The translations under genes and the position numbers were made by a program. Below the pieces are notes generated by a model. The model worked only from the letters and a program-made list of their open reading frames with translations. It was not told the origin of the DNA and ran no database searches. From the NCBI RefSeq assembly GCF_016595465.1, contig NZ_JAENIK010000001.1, positions 213,312-277,311 on the forward strand: a stretch of DNA of 64,000 nucleotides. Reading direction: 5' to 3'. This document shows, one piece after another, positions 47,358-56,489 of this stretch (within the stretch, counting starts at the first letter, position 1; every line of letters starts with the position of its first letter). The DNA comes from Luteolibacter yonseiensis (GTDB lineage Bacteria > Verrucomicrobiota > Verrucomicrobiia > Verrucomicrobiales > Akkermansiaceae).

Positions 47358-48728
47358 GTGATCCGTCGTTTCCTGTTCCAGACCCCAGTCATTCCCATCC
47401 TGCTCCTGACCCTCTGCCACGGCGCGGAAGAGGAGGGAAAGCGTTACAACATCTCGGATTTCGGCGCGGTTGGCGATGGCGCGACCCTCAACACCACCGC
47501 GATTCAGAAAGCCATCGACCAGGCGGCGCAGCAGGGCGGGGGGACGGTGGAGATCCCGGCGGGCAGTTTCCGCAGCGGATCGGTTTTCCTGAAAAAGGGG
47601 GTCGGACTCCACCTTGCAGAAAACGCGGTGCTGCTCGGTTCCACCGACATCGGGGATTATCCGAAGCGGGAGACGCGCATCGAGGGACATTTCGAGCCAT
47701 GGCGCATGGCGTTGGTGAACGCTTGTGAAATGGACCGGGTGCGCATCACCGGGAAGGGCGTGCTGGATGGGAACGGCATCACCTACTGGGCGAAATTCTG
47801 GCAGCGCCGCCGGGAGAATCCCAAGTGCACCAATCTCGAGGTCGAGCGTCCGCGGCTGATGTTCATCGACCGTTGCACGGACGTGCGTGTCGAGGGCGTT
47901 TCGCTCAGGTATTCCGGGTTCTGGAATCTCCATCTCTACCGTTGCAGCGATGTGGTCATCGACGGGGTCAGCATCACCGCGCCCACCCGCCACACCTCCC
48001 ACCGGAACTACATGACGGCGGAGATCCTCAAGGGAATGGAAAAGGAGGCGTCCGTGAGGAACCTGCCTCTCAAGGACAACATCCTCGGACCCAGCACGGA
48101 TGGCATCGACATCGACAGCTCGCGGAAGGTGACCGTCCGGAACTGCTACATCTCCGTCAACGACGACAACATCGCCCTCAAGGGCAGCAAGGGTCCGCTG
48201 GCGGATCAGGACAAGGACAGTCCGCCGGTGGAGGATATCCTGGTGGAAAACTGCGAGTTCGGAGACGGCAACGGCATGATCACCTGCGGCAGCGAGGCGA
48301 CGAAGGTGCGGAACGTGACCGTGAGGAACTGCCGGATCACGGGAGACGCGACCGTGCTCACCCTCAAGCTCCGGCCGGACACACCGCAGCATTACGAACA
48401 CATCCTGATCGAGAACATCACGCTGGAGGGCGGTGCCGGACGGGTGCTGAACGTCGCGCCGTGGACACAGTTTTTCGACCTGAAAGGCCATGCCCCGCCC
48501 GCGCGGACGGTGAACGACGTCACGTTGCGGAACATCACCGGCTCATTCCACAACTTCGGATCGCTGGGAGGGAATCCCGGCGACACCTTGCGCGACATCA
48601 CCTTGGAAAACATCAACCTGCGGCTGGCGGACGCGCGTTTCCAACCGAAGGACGTGCGGAATCTCACCGTCAGGAATGTCGTGTTCAACGGCGTGCCCCA
48701 TGAAGCGGCGGGAAAACCCGGGGAGTGA
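47358..48728 (+). CDS. Glycoside hydrolase family 28 protein (polygalacturonase-like)
   Basis: 456 residues from a GTG at 47358 that gives a clean signal peptide (IRRFLFQTPVIPILLLTLCHGA); an ATG at 47310 is the alternative. It is a right-handed beta-helix: ISDFGAVGDGATLNTTAIQKAID opens it in pieces typical of GH28. STDGIDIDSS and DDNIAL carry the catalytic Asp residues. The usual GHG motif reads GNG here (FGDGNGMITCGSE), so the His is replaced by Asn, and the RIK motif is altered (LKLRP). It is exported and would act on pectin-like or other uronate polymers; activity may differ from classical enzymes. It is followed by a DUF1080 gene. Confidence 0.87.
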   Translation: MIRRFLFQTPVIPILLLTLCHGAEEEGKRYNISDFGAVGDGATLNTTAIQKAIDQAAQQGGGTVEIPAGSFRSGSVFLKKGVGLHLAENAVLLGSTDIGDYPKRETRIEGHFEPWRMALVNACEMDRVRITGKGVLDGNGITYWAKFWQRRRENPKCTNLEVERPRLMFIDRCTDVRVEGVSLRYSGFWNLHLYRCSDVVIDGVSITAPTRHTSHRNYMTAEILKGMEKEASVRNLPLKDNILGPSTDGIDIDSSRKVTVRNCYISVNDDNIALKGSKGPLADQDKDSPPVEDILVENCEFGDGNGMITCGSEATKVRNVTVRNCRITGDATVLTLKLRPDTPQHYEHILIENITLEGGAGRVLNVAPWTQFFDLKGHAPPARTVNDVTLRNITGSFHNFGSLGGNPGDTLRDITLENINLRLADARFQPKDVRNLTVRNVVFNGVPHEAAGKPGE

Positions 48729-48805
48729 CCCCGCGGATCGAAAACACCATCGCCGGCAGGCGCGGCTTGGCAATCGCCCGGCGATCTTCTATTGAAAGCC
48801 GCCGC

Positions 48806-49588
48806 ATGAAAACCACGCCATCCCGGATCCTGTCGTTTCTCCTCCTCGCATTGCCCGCCCCGGCCGCTGACCAGCCGTGGATCGCGCTTTTCAACGGGAG
48901 GAACCTGGACGGCTGGACCCCGAAAATCTGCGGCCACGCCACGGGCGAGAATTTCGCCGGCACTTTCTCGGTCGAGGACGGAATCCTGAAGGCTTCCTAC
49001 GACCGCTACCCGAAGTTCAACGGGCAATACGGCCATCTTTTCACCAACATCGCCTACTCGCGCTATGTCCTGCGGCTGGAATACCGCTTCGCCGGGAAAA
49101 TGATGGCGGACGCCCCGGACTACGTGAACCTGAACAGCGGTGTGATGATCCACGCGCAGTCCCCGCAGAGCATGGGGCTGGAACAGGGTTTCCCGGTGAG
49201 CATGGAAGTGCAGTTCCTCGCGGACGAAGGGAAGGGGAAACGTCCCACCGCCAATGTCTGCACTCCCGGCACCAATCTGGAATTGGACGGGAAGCTGGTG
49301 AGGCAGCACATCGTCGCATCCGCCGCGCCGACCTTCCCGGCGGAGGAATGGGTGAAGGTCGAGGTGGAGGTGCATGGCAGCGAACAGGTCATCCACCGGA
49401 TCAACGGCAGCGAGGTCCTGCGCTACCAGCGTCCGCAGCTCGATCCGCGCGATGAACTGGCTCCGGCGACGGATCTCCTGAAACTCGGATCCGCGAAGAT
49501 CCTCAGCCACGGCTACATCGCCCTGCAGGCGGAAGGCCAGCCGGTCTGGTTCCGGAACATTGAACTCAAATCCCTTGAGGACCAGTGA
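48806..49588 (+). CDS. Secreted DUF1080 (3-keto-disaccharide hydrolase-type) protein
   Basis: 260 residues from the ATG at 48806, with a signal peptide (to about AAADQ). The family start WIALFNGRNLDGWTP and the later SGVMIHAQSPQS, EVQFLADEGKG and NIELK end strands form the concanavalin-like sandwich of DUF1080. Some members hydrolyse 3-keto-glycosides in the periplasm. It lies 77 bases after the GH28 gene on the same strand, which suggests a shared role in degrading plant or algal polysaccharide. Confidence 0.88.
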   Translation: MKTTPSRILSFLLLALPAPAADQPWIALFNGRNLDGWTPKICGHATGENFAGTFSVEDGILKASYDRYPKFNGQYGHLFTNIAYSRYVLRLEYRFAGKMMADAPDYVNLNSGVMIHAQSPQSMGLEQGFPVSMEVQFLADEGKGKRPTANVCTPGTNLELDGKLVRQHIVASAAPTFPAEEWVKVEVEVHGSEQVIHRINGSEVLRYQRPQLDPRDELAPATDLLKLGSAKILSHGYIALQAEGQPVWFRNIELKSLEDQ

Positions 49589-49650
49589 TTCCAAAATACC
49601 GGACTGGACGAATGGCATAATCCCGGCTTTATTCAGTGCCGCAAATCCCT

Positions 49651-50211
49651 ATGAGCCTCCTTTTCTTCAAGCGTGTTCTGGCGAATCCCATCCGTGTGGG
49701 CTATATCGTTCCAAGTTCCGGATTCCTGACCCGCAAGACCGCGAAGCGTATCGATTTCTCGAAACCGCGCGTCGTCGTGGAGCTGGGACCCGGCGAGGGC
49801 TGCCACACCCGCCAGATCGTGCGCCGGATGAACGCCGACTCACGGCTCATCCTCATCGAGCTCGACGAGCATTTCGCGGATCACTTGAAAAAGCAGTTCG
49901 CCCATGACAAGCGGGTCACCGTTGTCCAGGCGGATGCGCTGCATCTGGTGGAAACCCTTGAGAAGCTCGGTGTTTCCAATCCCGACTACATCTACTCCGG
50001 CATTCCCTTCACCATCATGGACCGGAACCTGCGCGAGCGCCTGCTAGCGAACATCGCGAATTCCATGGGACCCGAGACCGTCTTCATCACCTATCAGGTG
50101 TCGCTGATGATTTCAGAGCACGAGCTTTTCGACCTGTCCAGAAGCGAGCAATGTCTCTTCAATGTCCCTCCCATCAAGGTGTTGGAACTGAAGAAGGCCT
50201 TGCCGGCGTGA
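49651..50211 (+). CDS. Phospholipid N-methyltransferase-like SAM-dependent methyltransferase
   Basis: 186 residues from the ATG at 49651 (MSLLFFKRVL); a GTG 15 bases upstream is also in frame. Motif I is VVVELGPGEGCHTR, with ELDEHFADHL as the acidic motif and IYSGIPFTIMD as the later motif. The overall form matches the PmtA/COG3963 group related to rRNA adenine dimethylases, which methylate phosphatidylethanolamine. The N-terminal FFKRVLANPIRVGYIVPSS is typical of that group. With MprF and a PLD-type synthase it is one of several lipid enzymes here. rRNA methylation is a less likely alternative. Confidence 0.82.
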   Translation: MSLLFFKRVLANPIRVGYIVPSSGFLTRKTAKRIDFSKPRVVVELGPGEGCHTRQIVRRMNADSRLILIELDEHFADHLKKQFAHDKRVTVVQADALHLVETLEKLGVSNPDYIYSGIPFTIMDRNLRERLLANIANSMGPETVFITYQVSLMISEHELFDLSRSEQCLFNVPPIKVLELKKALPA

Positions 50212-50252
50212 TGGATTCCTGATCGCAGGGACCATCGGAGATCGAGCAAACG

Positions 50253-50885
50253 TCATTCCGCCGGTTCCTGCAGCAGGTCCGACATGTGCACGAGGTCCGC
50301 CACGGACAAGGCCCCCATTTTTTTCATGACGCTCGAGCGGTGGGCCTTCACGGTGCGTTCCGCCGAACCGAGTTCCATGCTGATCAGCTTGTTCGGCAGC
50401 CCCGCGACCACACGCTGGTAGACCTCGTGCTCGGTCTCGGTGAGGCTGGCGCGGCGGCGGGCGAGATCCCTTCGTTTTTCTCCCGCGGCCCAGGCTTCGG
50501 ATTCCTTGTCCAAAGCGGCCCGCACCGTGGCGACAAGGATGGACCGCGGGGTGGGCTTCGCAAGGAAGTCAAAAGCGCCGGACTTGATCGCCTGCACGCT
50601 CATGGGGATGCTGCCGTGTCCCGTCAGGAAGATCACCGGGAGACTCTCGCTCTTGCGCAGCAGGCTCTGGTGGAGTTCCAGCCCGCTGGGGCCGCCGGGC
50701 ATCCGCACGTCGATGATGATGCAGCCGCGCAGGACCTCGTCGCGGAACATCAGGAAATCCGCGGCGGAGGCGTAGGCGCGTGTTTCGAAGCCTTCGGCGC
50801 GCAGGAGACGGCACATGGCGGAGCGGAGTCCTTCGTCGTCATCCACCAGGTAGACGACTTGATTCGGGGGGGGCGGGGTTTTCAT
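50253..50885 (-). CDS. FixJ/NarL-type response regulator
   Basis: 210 residues. Receiver with Asp59 as phosphoacceptor (CIIIDVRMPGG), the Thr of FLTGHG and Lys of FLAKPT, then a LuxR-type HTH (LTETEHEVYQRVVAGLPNKLISMELGSAERTVKAHRSS in pieces). The start overlaps the stop of the sensor kinase by four bases, so the two form a translationally coupled pair like FixL/FixJ. Its target genes are not evident. Confidence 0.92.
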   Translation of the reverse strand: MKTPPPPNQVVYLVDDDEGLRSAMCRLLRAEGFETRAYASAADFLMFRDEVLRGCIIIDVRMPGGPSGLELHQSLLRKSESLPVIFLTGHGSIPMSVQAIKSGAFDFLAKPTPRSILVATVRAALDKESEAWAAGEKRRDLARRRASLTETEHEVYQRVVAGLPNKLISMELGSAERTVKAHRSSVMKKMGALSVADLVHMSDLLQEPAE

Positions 50886-52696
50886 AGGTCGGGTTTTTCA
50901 GTGTGAACGGGCAGAACCAGCCGGAAGGTGGCTCCACAGGGGGAGTTGTTTTCGGCGGTGATGCTGCCGCCGTGGGCTTCGGAGATGGAGCGGGCCAGCG
51001 ACAGGCCGAGGCCCATGCCGTTGCTCTTGGAACTGTAGAACGACTCGAAGATCCGGGGCAGCATCTCGGGCGGGATCCCGTGTCCGTTGTCGGCGACACT
51101 GATCTCCACCCAGCCGTCGGATTTCAAGACGGTCGAAAGCGTGAGCGTCCGCCGGGTCATCGGAGTCCCGGCGCTCGCATCCATCGCATTGAGCATGAGG
51201 TTCAGCAGGATCTGCTCGATCTGGACGCGGTCGCCGGCGGCCAGTGGCAGATCCGGCGTGATCTGCGTGACGACCGAGACGCCGCGCCTGCGGACATCAT
51301 GGGCGATGAGTTTTACCACGCCGCGCAACACCTCGTTGATGTCGAGCGGAACCATCCTGCATTCACCCTGGGTGATGAGGGACCGCACCCGGTTGATCGT
51401 CTCGCTGGCCCGCAGGTCGTCGCGGCGGATGTCCTCCAGGATCTGCCGCACTTCCGAAATGGACGGTTCGCGGAGCTGCAGCAGGATCTCCGCGGTCTCG
51501 GCATTGCTGAGGATGGCACCCAGCGGCTGGTTGATCTCATGGGCGATGGAGGCGACGAATTCTCCCAGAAGGGCGACGCGTGTCGCCCGGGCGAGGCTTT
51601 TCCGCGTTTCCTCCGCCTCGAACTGATCCGTGATGTTCTTGCTCATCACGATGAAGCACGGCTCTCCCCCGAGCAGGACGAGCTGGGTGGAGATGTTCAT
51701 CCAGCGGCGTCCGCCCGTCGGGGTCCTGGTGGATTGCTCGAAGCCCAGCAGGGGCTTGGCGGAGATGAGGAAGGACTTGAAACGTTTTTTCGCGGCGCGG
51801 GTATCGAACATCCCGAGTTCCACCGGGGTTCTGCCCAGCGCCTGTTCCCGGCTGATTTCGTACATTTTCTCCCAGCTCGGATTCACATCAAGCAGGCGAC
51901 CGTCCGCCTGCCGGATGATGCTGATGGCGGTGGGACTGCCATGGAACACGCCGGAGAACCGCTCTTCGGACTGGCGCAGCTCTTCGACCGCCTGGCGCTG
52001 GACGCTGATGTCCCGCCCGAGGCACTGGAACTCGTCGATCTTCCCCGCGTCGTTGAAGATCGGATAGTCGTCCCACGTCATCCAGGCGATTTTCCCATCG
52101 GACAGGATCACCTGGTGTTCCTGGGAAATGGGACGCTTGGTTTCGGTCATGGTCCGCACGGCTTGCAGGATCGTGTCTCGCCCGGACACCGGAATGAACG
52201 AGAGGAATTTTTTCCCCAGCAGGTCCTCCCTCGATTTGCCGAAATAGCGGCAATAGGCGTCGTTCACGAATGTCAGGGTGGTGTCCTCGCGATAGCGGCA
52301 GACCATTTCGCGCTGGCTCTCGATGACGGTCCGGTAGCGTTCCTCGCTGATTCTCAGCCGTTCCTCCGCGGCCTGGCGGCGGCGGCTGTGGATCAGTAGC
52401 GCAGCGATCAGCAGGGACTGCATCAGTGTGGCGATGGCGATGCTCAGGATCAGGTTCGGATGCTTGTCGAGCAGTTTCCCTGCGCCTGATTCGAAAAGAT
52501 CCGTTACGTCGGGGGGCGGTGAGGCGGCCTCCGGCGTGGCTTCCGCAGCCATTCCGGCATCGGCGGAAAAAGCCGAGGTGGCGGTGAGGACACCCATTGC
52601 GATGACACCACACCAAGCCCGCGCGCACCGGCGCGCGGGAAGGCGGAACATCTTCCCGGACAGTCCCCGGGAAAAATTCTGATCCGTCTCTAACAT
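50882..52696 (-). CDS. Membrane PAS-PAS sensor histidine kinase (FixL-type)
   Basis: 604 residues from the ATG at 52696; an ATG at 52651 is an alternative and neither has a well spaced ribosome site. A signal-like helix (24-45), a short outer part and a membrane helix (82-103) are followed by PAS 118-235, PAS 243-360, HisKA with His386 (VASIAHEINQPLGAIL) and an HATPase (NGHGIPPEMLPRIFESF, GMGLGLSLARS). IAHEINQPL is typical of FixL/DctB-like kinases. No heme-binding His signature is clear in the PAS domains, so oxygen sensing is not claimed. It phosphorylates the overlapping FixJ-type regulator. Confidence 0.92.
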   Translation of the reverse strand: MLETDQNFSRGLSGKMFRLPARRCARAWCGVIAMGVLTATSAFSADAGMAAEATPEAASPPPDVTDLFESGAGKLLDKHPNLILSIAIATLMQSLLIAALLIHSRRRQAAEERLRISEERYRTVIESQREMVCRYREDTTLTFVNDAYCRYFGKSREDLLGKKFLSFIPVSGRDTILQAVRTMTETKRPISQEHQVILSDGKIAWMTWDDYPIFNDAGKIDEFQCLGRDISVQRQAVEELRQSEERFSGVFHGSPTAISIIRQADGRLLDVNPSWEKMYEISREQALGRTPVELGMFDTRAAKKRFKSFLISAKPLLGFEQSTRTPTGGRRWMNISTQLVLLGGEPCFIVMSKNITDQFEAEETRKSLARATRVALLGEFVASIAHEINQPLGAILSNAETAEILLQLREPSISEVRQILEDIRRDDLRASETINRVRSLITQGECRMVPLDINEVLRGVVKLIAHDVRRRGVSVVTQITPDLPLAAGDRVQIEQILLNLMLNAMDASAGTPMTRRTLTLSTVLKSDGWVEISVADNGHGIPPEMLPRIFESFYSSKSNGMGLGLSLARSISEAHGGSITAENNSPCGATFRLVLPVHTEKPDL

Positions 52697-52776
52697 CCCT
52701 AGATGGATGCCGTTCCGGACTGTTCATTACAAGCAGCAAATGACCTGCCGTTCCCACATCCGTCCCTGCGGCGGAT

Positions 52777-53457
52777 TCAGGTGGCTTCCGACCTGGCGTC
52801 GTTTTCCGCTTTCGCCGCCTTGCGGCATTCGGCCACGAAATGGTTGCAGGCTTCCCGGCAGAGCAGGGGGATGGCCTGGGATTCCGCGAGACCGCCGGGA
52901 ATGCCGTTGTAGCGGCTGGCCTCGCTGTCTTCCAAAGGGGTTTCCGGGGCGATCCGCCACAGGATTTTTTTCGCACACTGGTGTGCCGGTCCGCAAACCT
53001 CCCGGACTAGCCGTTGGGCTCCGGCGTCGCTGATGGTCCGGGCGAAACGGTACATCCCTGTCTGGCGGTCGAGTTTTTCCCGCAGGGTCTCGGTCTCCAG
53101 CGCACCAGCCCGGCTGGCGAGGAACAACCCGACGCCGGCCGGGTAGAACTGATCGAGCGCGAGCCGCAGGTCCTCCTCGTTTTCCAATGCCATCACCCAT
53201 CCCTGCTTGAGATTCGTCTGGCCTTTGGCGAAGCGGTAGCTGCCGTCCGGGGCGTAGGTGGAGAGATCCCTGGCATCCGCCGGGCCCTCGTGCACCTCGA
53301 GTCCGCCGAACGCCGAATCCGTGGAACGTTCCGCGTCCTCATGATGGCAGATCACATAGGGATAGCCGTAAACATCGGTCTGGATCTCGAGTTCGCCGAT
53401 GCGGTGGATTCCCGACCTGAGCAATTCGCGGAGCTGGAGGGCAATGGACATTTTCAA
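52777..53457 (-). CDS. DR2241-like Fe-S protein partnering CbiX
   Basis: 226 residues. The C-terminal half has Cys residues in CGPAHQCAKKILWRI and LLCREACNHFVAECRK, a pattern like the 4Fe-4S part of Deinococcus DR2241, in which it is fused to a CbiX-type chelatase domain. Here the chelatase is encoded separately, ending 23 bases upstream. The N-terminal half (residues 1-130) is unassigned. I infer a subunit of a two-part tetrapyrrole chelatase or related enzyme. Confidence in the family is moderate, as it rests on remembered family features. Confidence 0.65.
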   Translation of the reverse strand: MKMSIALQLRELLRSGIHRIGELEIQTDVYGYPYVICHHEDAERSTDSAFGGLEVHEGPADARDLSTYAPDGSYRFAKGQTNLKQGWVMALENEEDLRLALDQFYPAGVGLFLASRAGALETETLREKLDRQTGMYRFARTISDAGAQRLVREVCGPAHQCAKKILWRIAPETPLEDSEASRYNGIPGGLAESQAIPLLCREACNHFVAECRKAAKAENDARSEAT

Positions 53458-53480
53458 CGAAAAATAGGGAGGGTTCTGGT

Positions 53481-54299
53481 TCAGCTCAACTTGTGGATCC
53501 TGTCAAAATCCGAGACCTGGTCCAGGATGACATCCGCCAGCAGCCGTTCGGTGCCGATGGCCGAGGTGTAGTAAAGCGTCTTGTTCCGGACGTGATGGGG
53601 ATTGTGACGGAAAATCTCGCGCTGGCTGGCCGCCGCACCCACCTCATTCTCGATGCCGAGCAGCACGGGGATGTCCTGATACGAATGGAGTCCGTCCGAG
53701 ATGAAGAACGGCACCACGATGACATTCGGTGTCAGCGCCATCTTGTCCCACCCGGCGATGAACGGCTGTTCCTCCATGAACGCATCGAGTACGGCGGCGT
53801 ATCCGGCACCGGAGGCGGCGATGAGTTCGACCTGGTCGCGGATGGCTTTCGTGGAATTCTGGTTCAATCCCGTGCCATGACCCGTGATGATGAGGGTGGT
53901 TTGCGCGGGATCCACCCCGGGTGCCACCTCACGGGCCCGCTTCAGGATCAGGCCTGTCATCGAGCGGTGCACGCCGACCGGCAGGCAGTAGTGGTAGGTT
54001 TTTCCACCCACCACCGTGGTGGGACCGGTGAGCCGGAGCTCGCGGGGAATGACGTCCTGGGTGAAATAGCCTTCGCTGATGAAGTCCGGGACCACATAGA
54101 TCTCCTCGGAATCGACCAGGTAGCCGGCCTCGCGCATCGACGGCTCTTCCTTCCAGAAACAGCAGTGTACCTCGGCGAAAATCCCGCGGGAACGGATCTC
54201 GTCCGCGTGTTCGAAGTAGGGCGTGGAGGAATCCGGATTCTCGGTGGAACCATGGCCGACGATGAGGAGGGCGCTGGATGGCTTCGGAGCGATGGGCAT
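53481..54299 (-). CDS. CbiX/SirB-type sirohydrochlorin chelatase
   Basis: 272 residues with two CbiX-like halves. The first has LIVGHGSTEN (His16), the second IITGHGTGLN, both typical of the metal-inserting His sites. CbiX inserts cobalt (or SirB iron) into sirohydrochlorin for cobalamin or siroheme. Siroheme would be needed by an assimilatory nitrite reductase, the step after the nitrate reductase at 12466; that gene is not in the window. Together with the next gene this looks like a split DR2241. Confidence 0.82.
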   Translation of the reverse strand: MPIAPKPSSALLIVGHGSTENPDSSTPYFEHADEIRSRGIFAEVHCCFWKEEPSMREAGYLVDSEEIYVVPDFISEGYFTQDVIPRELRLTGPTTVVGGKTYHYCLPVGVHRSMTGLILKRAREVAPGVDPAQTTLIITGHGTGLNQNSTKAIRDQVELIAASGAGYAAVLDAFMEEQPFIAGWDKMALTPNVIVVPFFISDGLHSYQDIPVLLGIENEVGAAASQREIFRHNPHHVRNKTLYYTSAIGTERLLADVILDQVSDFDRIHKLS

Positions 54300-54350
54300 G
54301 CCGGGAGGTTGGCGGGGCTTGCGAGGATTGCAAGACCCGGAGGAGGTCCG

Positions 54351-54839
54351 TTATTTGGATTTCAACGAATCGAGGATTCCCGCGCAGCCATCCTCCAGCA
54401 GGGAAATGACATGGTTGAAGCCGATCTGGCCGCCATAGTAGGGGTCGGGGACACGGAGATCGTCGTGCTCGCGGCAGAAGCTGACCAGCGTGCGGATCTT
54501 GCCATGGTGGGCACCGGTGTGGTCGATTCCCATGACATCGGTGTGGTTCGACTCGTCCATGGTGACGATGAGATCGAATTTTTCCAGATCCTGCGCGGAG
54601 ATGCGTCGCGCTTGGCCGCTGACGGTGTAGCCCTTGCGCAGCAGCGTCTCGGACATGCGGGAATCCGGCGGCGAGCCTTCGTGGTGGCTGATGGTGCCGG
54701 CGGAATCGATTTCGAATTCTCCGGACAATCCCGCGTCCTCGACCTGCTGGCGGAAGATGATTTCCGCCGCCGGCGAGCGGCAGATGTTTCCGAGACAGAC
54801 GAACAGGACGCGGCGTGGGGAGATGAGCGGGGGCTGCAT
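54351..54839 (-). CDS. Low molecular weight protein-tyrosine phosphatase
   Basis: 162 residues from the ATG at 54839 (MQPPLISPRR). The phosphate-binding loop CLGNICRS (15-22) matches CxxxxxRS, with nucleophile Cys15 and Arg21, and the general acid is in VPDPYYGG. It removes phosphate from tyrosine in proteins or may act on arginine phosphate. Divergent from the repeat protein at 54986 across 146 bases. A kinase partner is not adjacent. Confidence 0.94.
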   Translation of the reverse strand: MQPPLISPRRVLFVCLGNICRSPAAEIIFRQQVEDAGLSGEFEIDSAGTISHHEGSPPDSRMSETLLRKGYTVSGQARRISAQDLEKFDLIVTMDESNHTDVMGIDHTGAHHGKIRTLVSFCREHDDLRVPDPYYGGQIGFNHVISLLEDGCAGILDSLKSK

Positions 54840-54985
54840 GGGGGTGGAGCGGGGTGGAAAACAGCTCAAAACAGGCTGCTGACAATGAAAAACCAAGATT
54901 TGCCGGGATTTGCAAGATTTCTGGAAATCCCGCGCAACCCTGACAGCATTGCGTGGTTGAGACACCACTACACACGTACTTTTAT

Positions 54986-56368
54986 ATGAAAAACTCCTGG
55001 ATCATCCCTGTTGCAACCCTGGCGGTCGGTGCCGTCGGTGGATACATTTCCGGAAAGGGTTCGGAATCCGGCGGGCAGGCCCAGGCGCCTGAAGCGTCGT
55101 CCGCGCGGACACGCTCGTCCAACCGCCCCGAGTCCTCCGCCACTTCCGAGACGGTCAAGAAAACCCGCGCCCTCACCGCGGAACAGATCGCCCGCATGCC
55201 CGGAAATTCCAGCCGCATCCAGGCACTGCTGGGCTTCTATGAAGGTCTCTCCGCCGAACAGCTCGCCGAGGAAGCCACCAAACTCGACTCCCTGCCGATG
55301 AACGAGCGCATCATGGCCTCGATCCTCCTTTTCGGACGCTGGGCCGAGGTGGACCCCACGGCGGCCATGACTTTCTCCAACACGATGGGCTTTGCCGGTG
55401 GCTTCGTCCGTCCGACCATTCTTCAAAGCTGGGCCAGCGTGGACCCTGCGAACGCCGCGAAATACTATGCTGAAAATCCGCGTGAATTCGCGATGATGGG
55501 CATGGGCGGACGCGGTGGCCCGATGGGAGGAGGACAGGACGGCGCCTCCATCATCGCCGCCGAGTGGGCGCGCCAGGACCCCGCCGCCGCCCTGGCGTGG
55601 GCTTCCTCACTCACCAACGGAAAAGGCGACGCGATGAACTCCGTCATCACCGAGATGGCGAAGACCGATCCACGGAAAGCCGCCGGCATGATCAGCCAGA
55701 TGGATCCGGACGACCAGGCGGCCGCCTACCGCAGCGTCGCCGCGCAATACGGCGCGCTCGATTTCACCGAGGCGCAGAACTGGATCCGCACGCTTCCTGC
55801 CGATGACCAGGCCGCCGCGCTCGCTTCCGCCATCGGCGGGCTGTCGAATACCGACCCCGCCGCCGCCGCCAAGCAGCTTGCCTCCATGCCCGAGGGTGAT
55901 GCCCGCGACCGGGCCACCAACGACGTGATCGGCGATCTCGCCCGCGTCGACCCGCAGGCCGCCGCGGATTTCCTGAAATTGCAGGAAAGCGACCGCGCCC
56001 AACGCGACGGAATGCGGGAGCTCATCCCCATCTGGACCAGCCAGAATCCCGCCGCCGCCAGCAGTTACATCAGTTCCCTCCCGCAGGGACCCACACGTGA
56101 CAGCGCCATCGGGCCTTATGTCTGGAGCAACAACACCAGCCCGCCGAAGGACCTGATCGCGCTCGCCGAGAGCATGGAGGACGACGGCGACAGGGAACGC
56201 ACCGTCGGTGTCGCATACATGCGCTGGATGCGTGAGGACGCGACCGCTGCGAAGGCATCGATCGCCGCCTCCACCGTCCTCTCGGACGAGGCCAAGGAGC
56301 GGCTTAGCAACGGTGGCGGCATGTGGGGCGGTGGCCCGGGCCGTGGCCGTCGTGGCGGAAACAACTGA
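54986..56368 (+). CDS. Membrane-anchored DPxxA-repeat protein
   Basis: 460 residues from the ATG at 54986. A short N-terminal helix (WIIPVATLAVGAVGGYISG) is followed by a low-complexity linker and a chain of helical repeats with the theme W(A)xxDPxxAxxW/Y: GRWAEVDPTAAM, SWASVDPANAAKYY, EWARQDPAAALAWA, TDPRKAAGMI, NTDPAAAAKQL, VDPQAAADFL, SQNPAAASSYI. The C-terminus is Gly/Arg-rich (GGGMWGGGPGRGRRGGNN). Such proteins are common in Verrucomicrobiota and lack an assigned function. A terminator follows. The protein at 20172-21317 may be a relative. Confidence 0.8.
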   Translation: MKNSWIIPVATLAVGAVGGYISGKGSESGGQAQAPEASSARTRSSNRPESSATSETVKKTRALTAEQIARMPGNSSRIQALLGFYEGLSAEQLAEEATKLDSLPMNERIMASILLFGRWAEVDPTAAMTFSNTMGFAGGFVRPTILQSWASVDPANAAKYYAENPREFAMMGMGGRGGPMGGGQDGASIIAAEWARQDPAAALAWASSLTNGKGDAMNSVITEMAKTDPRKAAGMISQMDPDDQAAAYRSVAAQYGALDFTEAQNWIRTLPADDQAAALASAIGGLSNTDPAAAAKQLASMPEGDARDRATNDVIGDLARVDPQAAADFLKLQESDRAQRDGMRELIPIWTSQNPAAASSYISSLPQGPTRDSAIGPYVWSNNTSPPKDLIALAESMEDDGDRERTVGVAYMRWMREDATAAKASIAASTVLSDEAKERLSNGGGMWGGGPGRGRRGGNN

Positions 56369-56390
56369 TACTCCGCGACCGATATTTCCC

Positions 56391-56423
56391 AAGCCGCATC
56401 CCCTCCGTGGGGTGCGGCTTTTT
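56391..56423 (+). terminator. Intrinsic terminator after the DPxxA-repeat gene
   Basis: GCCGCA-type arm (56393-56402) pairs with GGTGCGGC (to 56418) across a short loop, with one G:T pair, then TTTTT at 56419-56423. Confidence 0.75.
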
Positions 56424-56489
56424 CATGTATTTGCGGCATGCGTTCGTGCTTGAGTCCGGCGTCCGGGATGTGAGTATCGGACCCAACTC

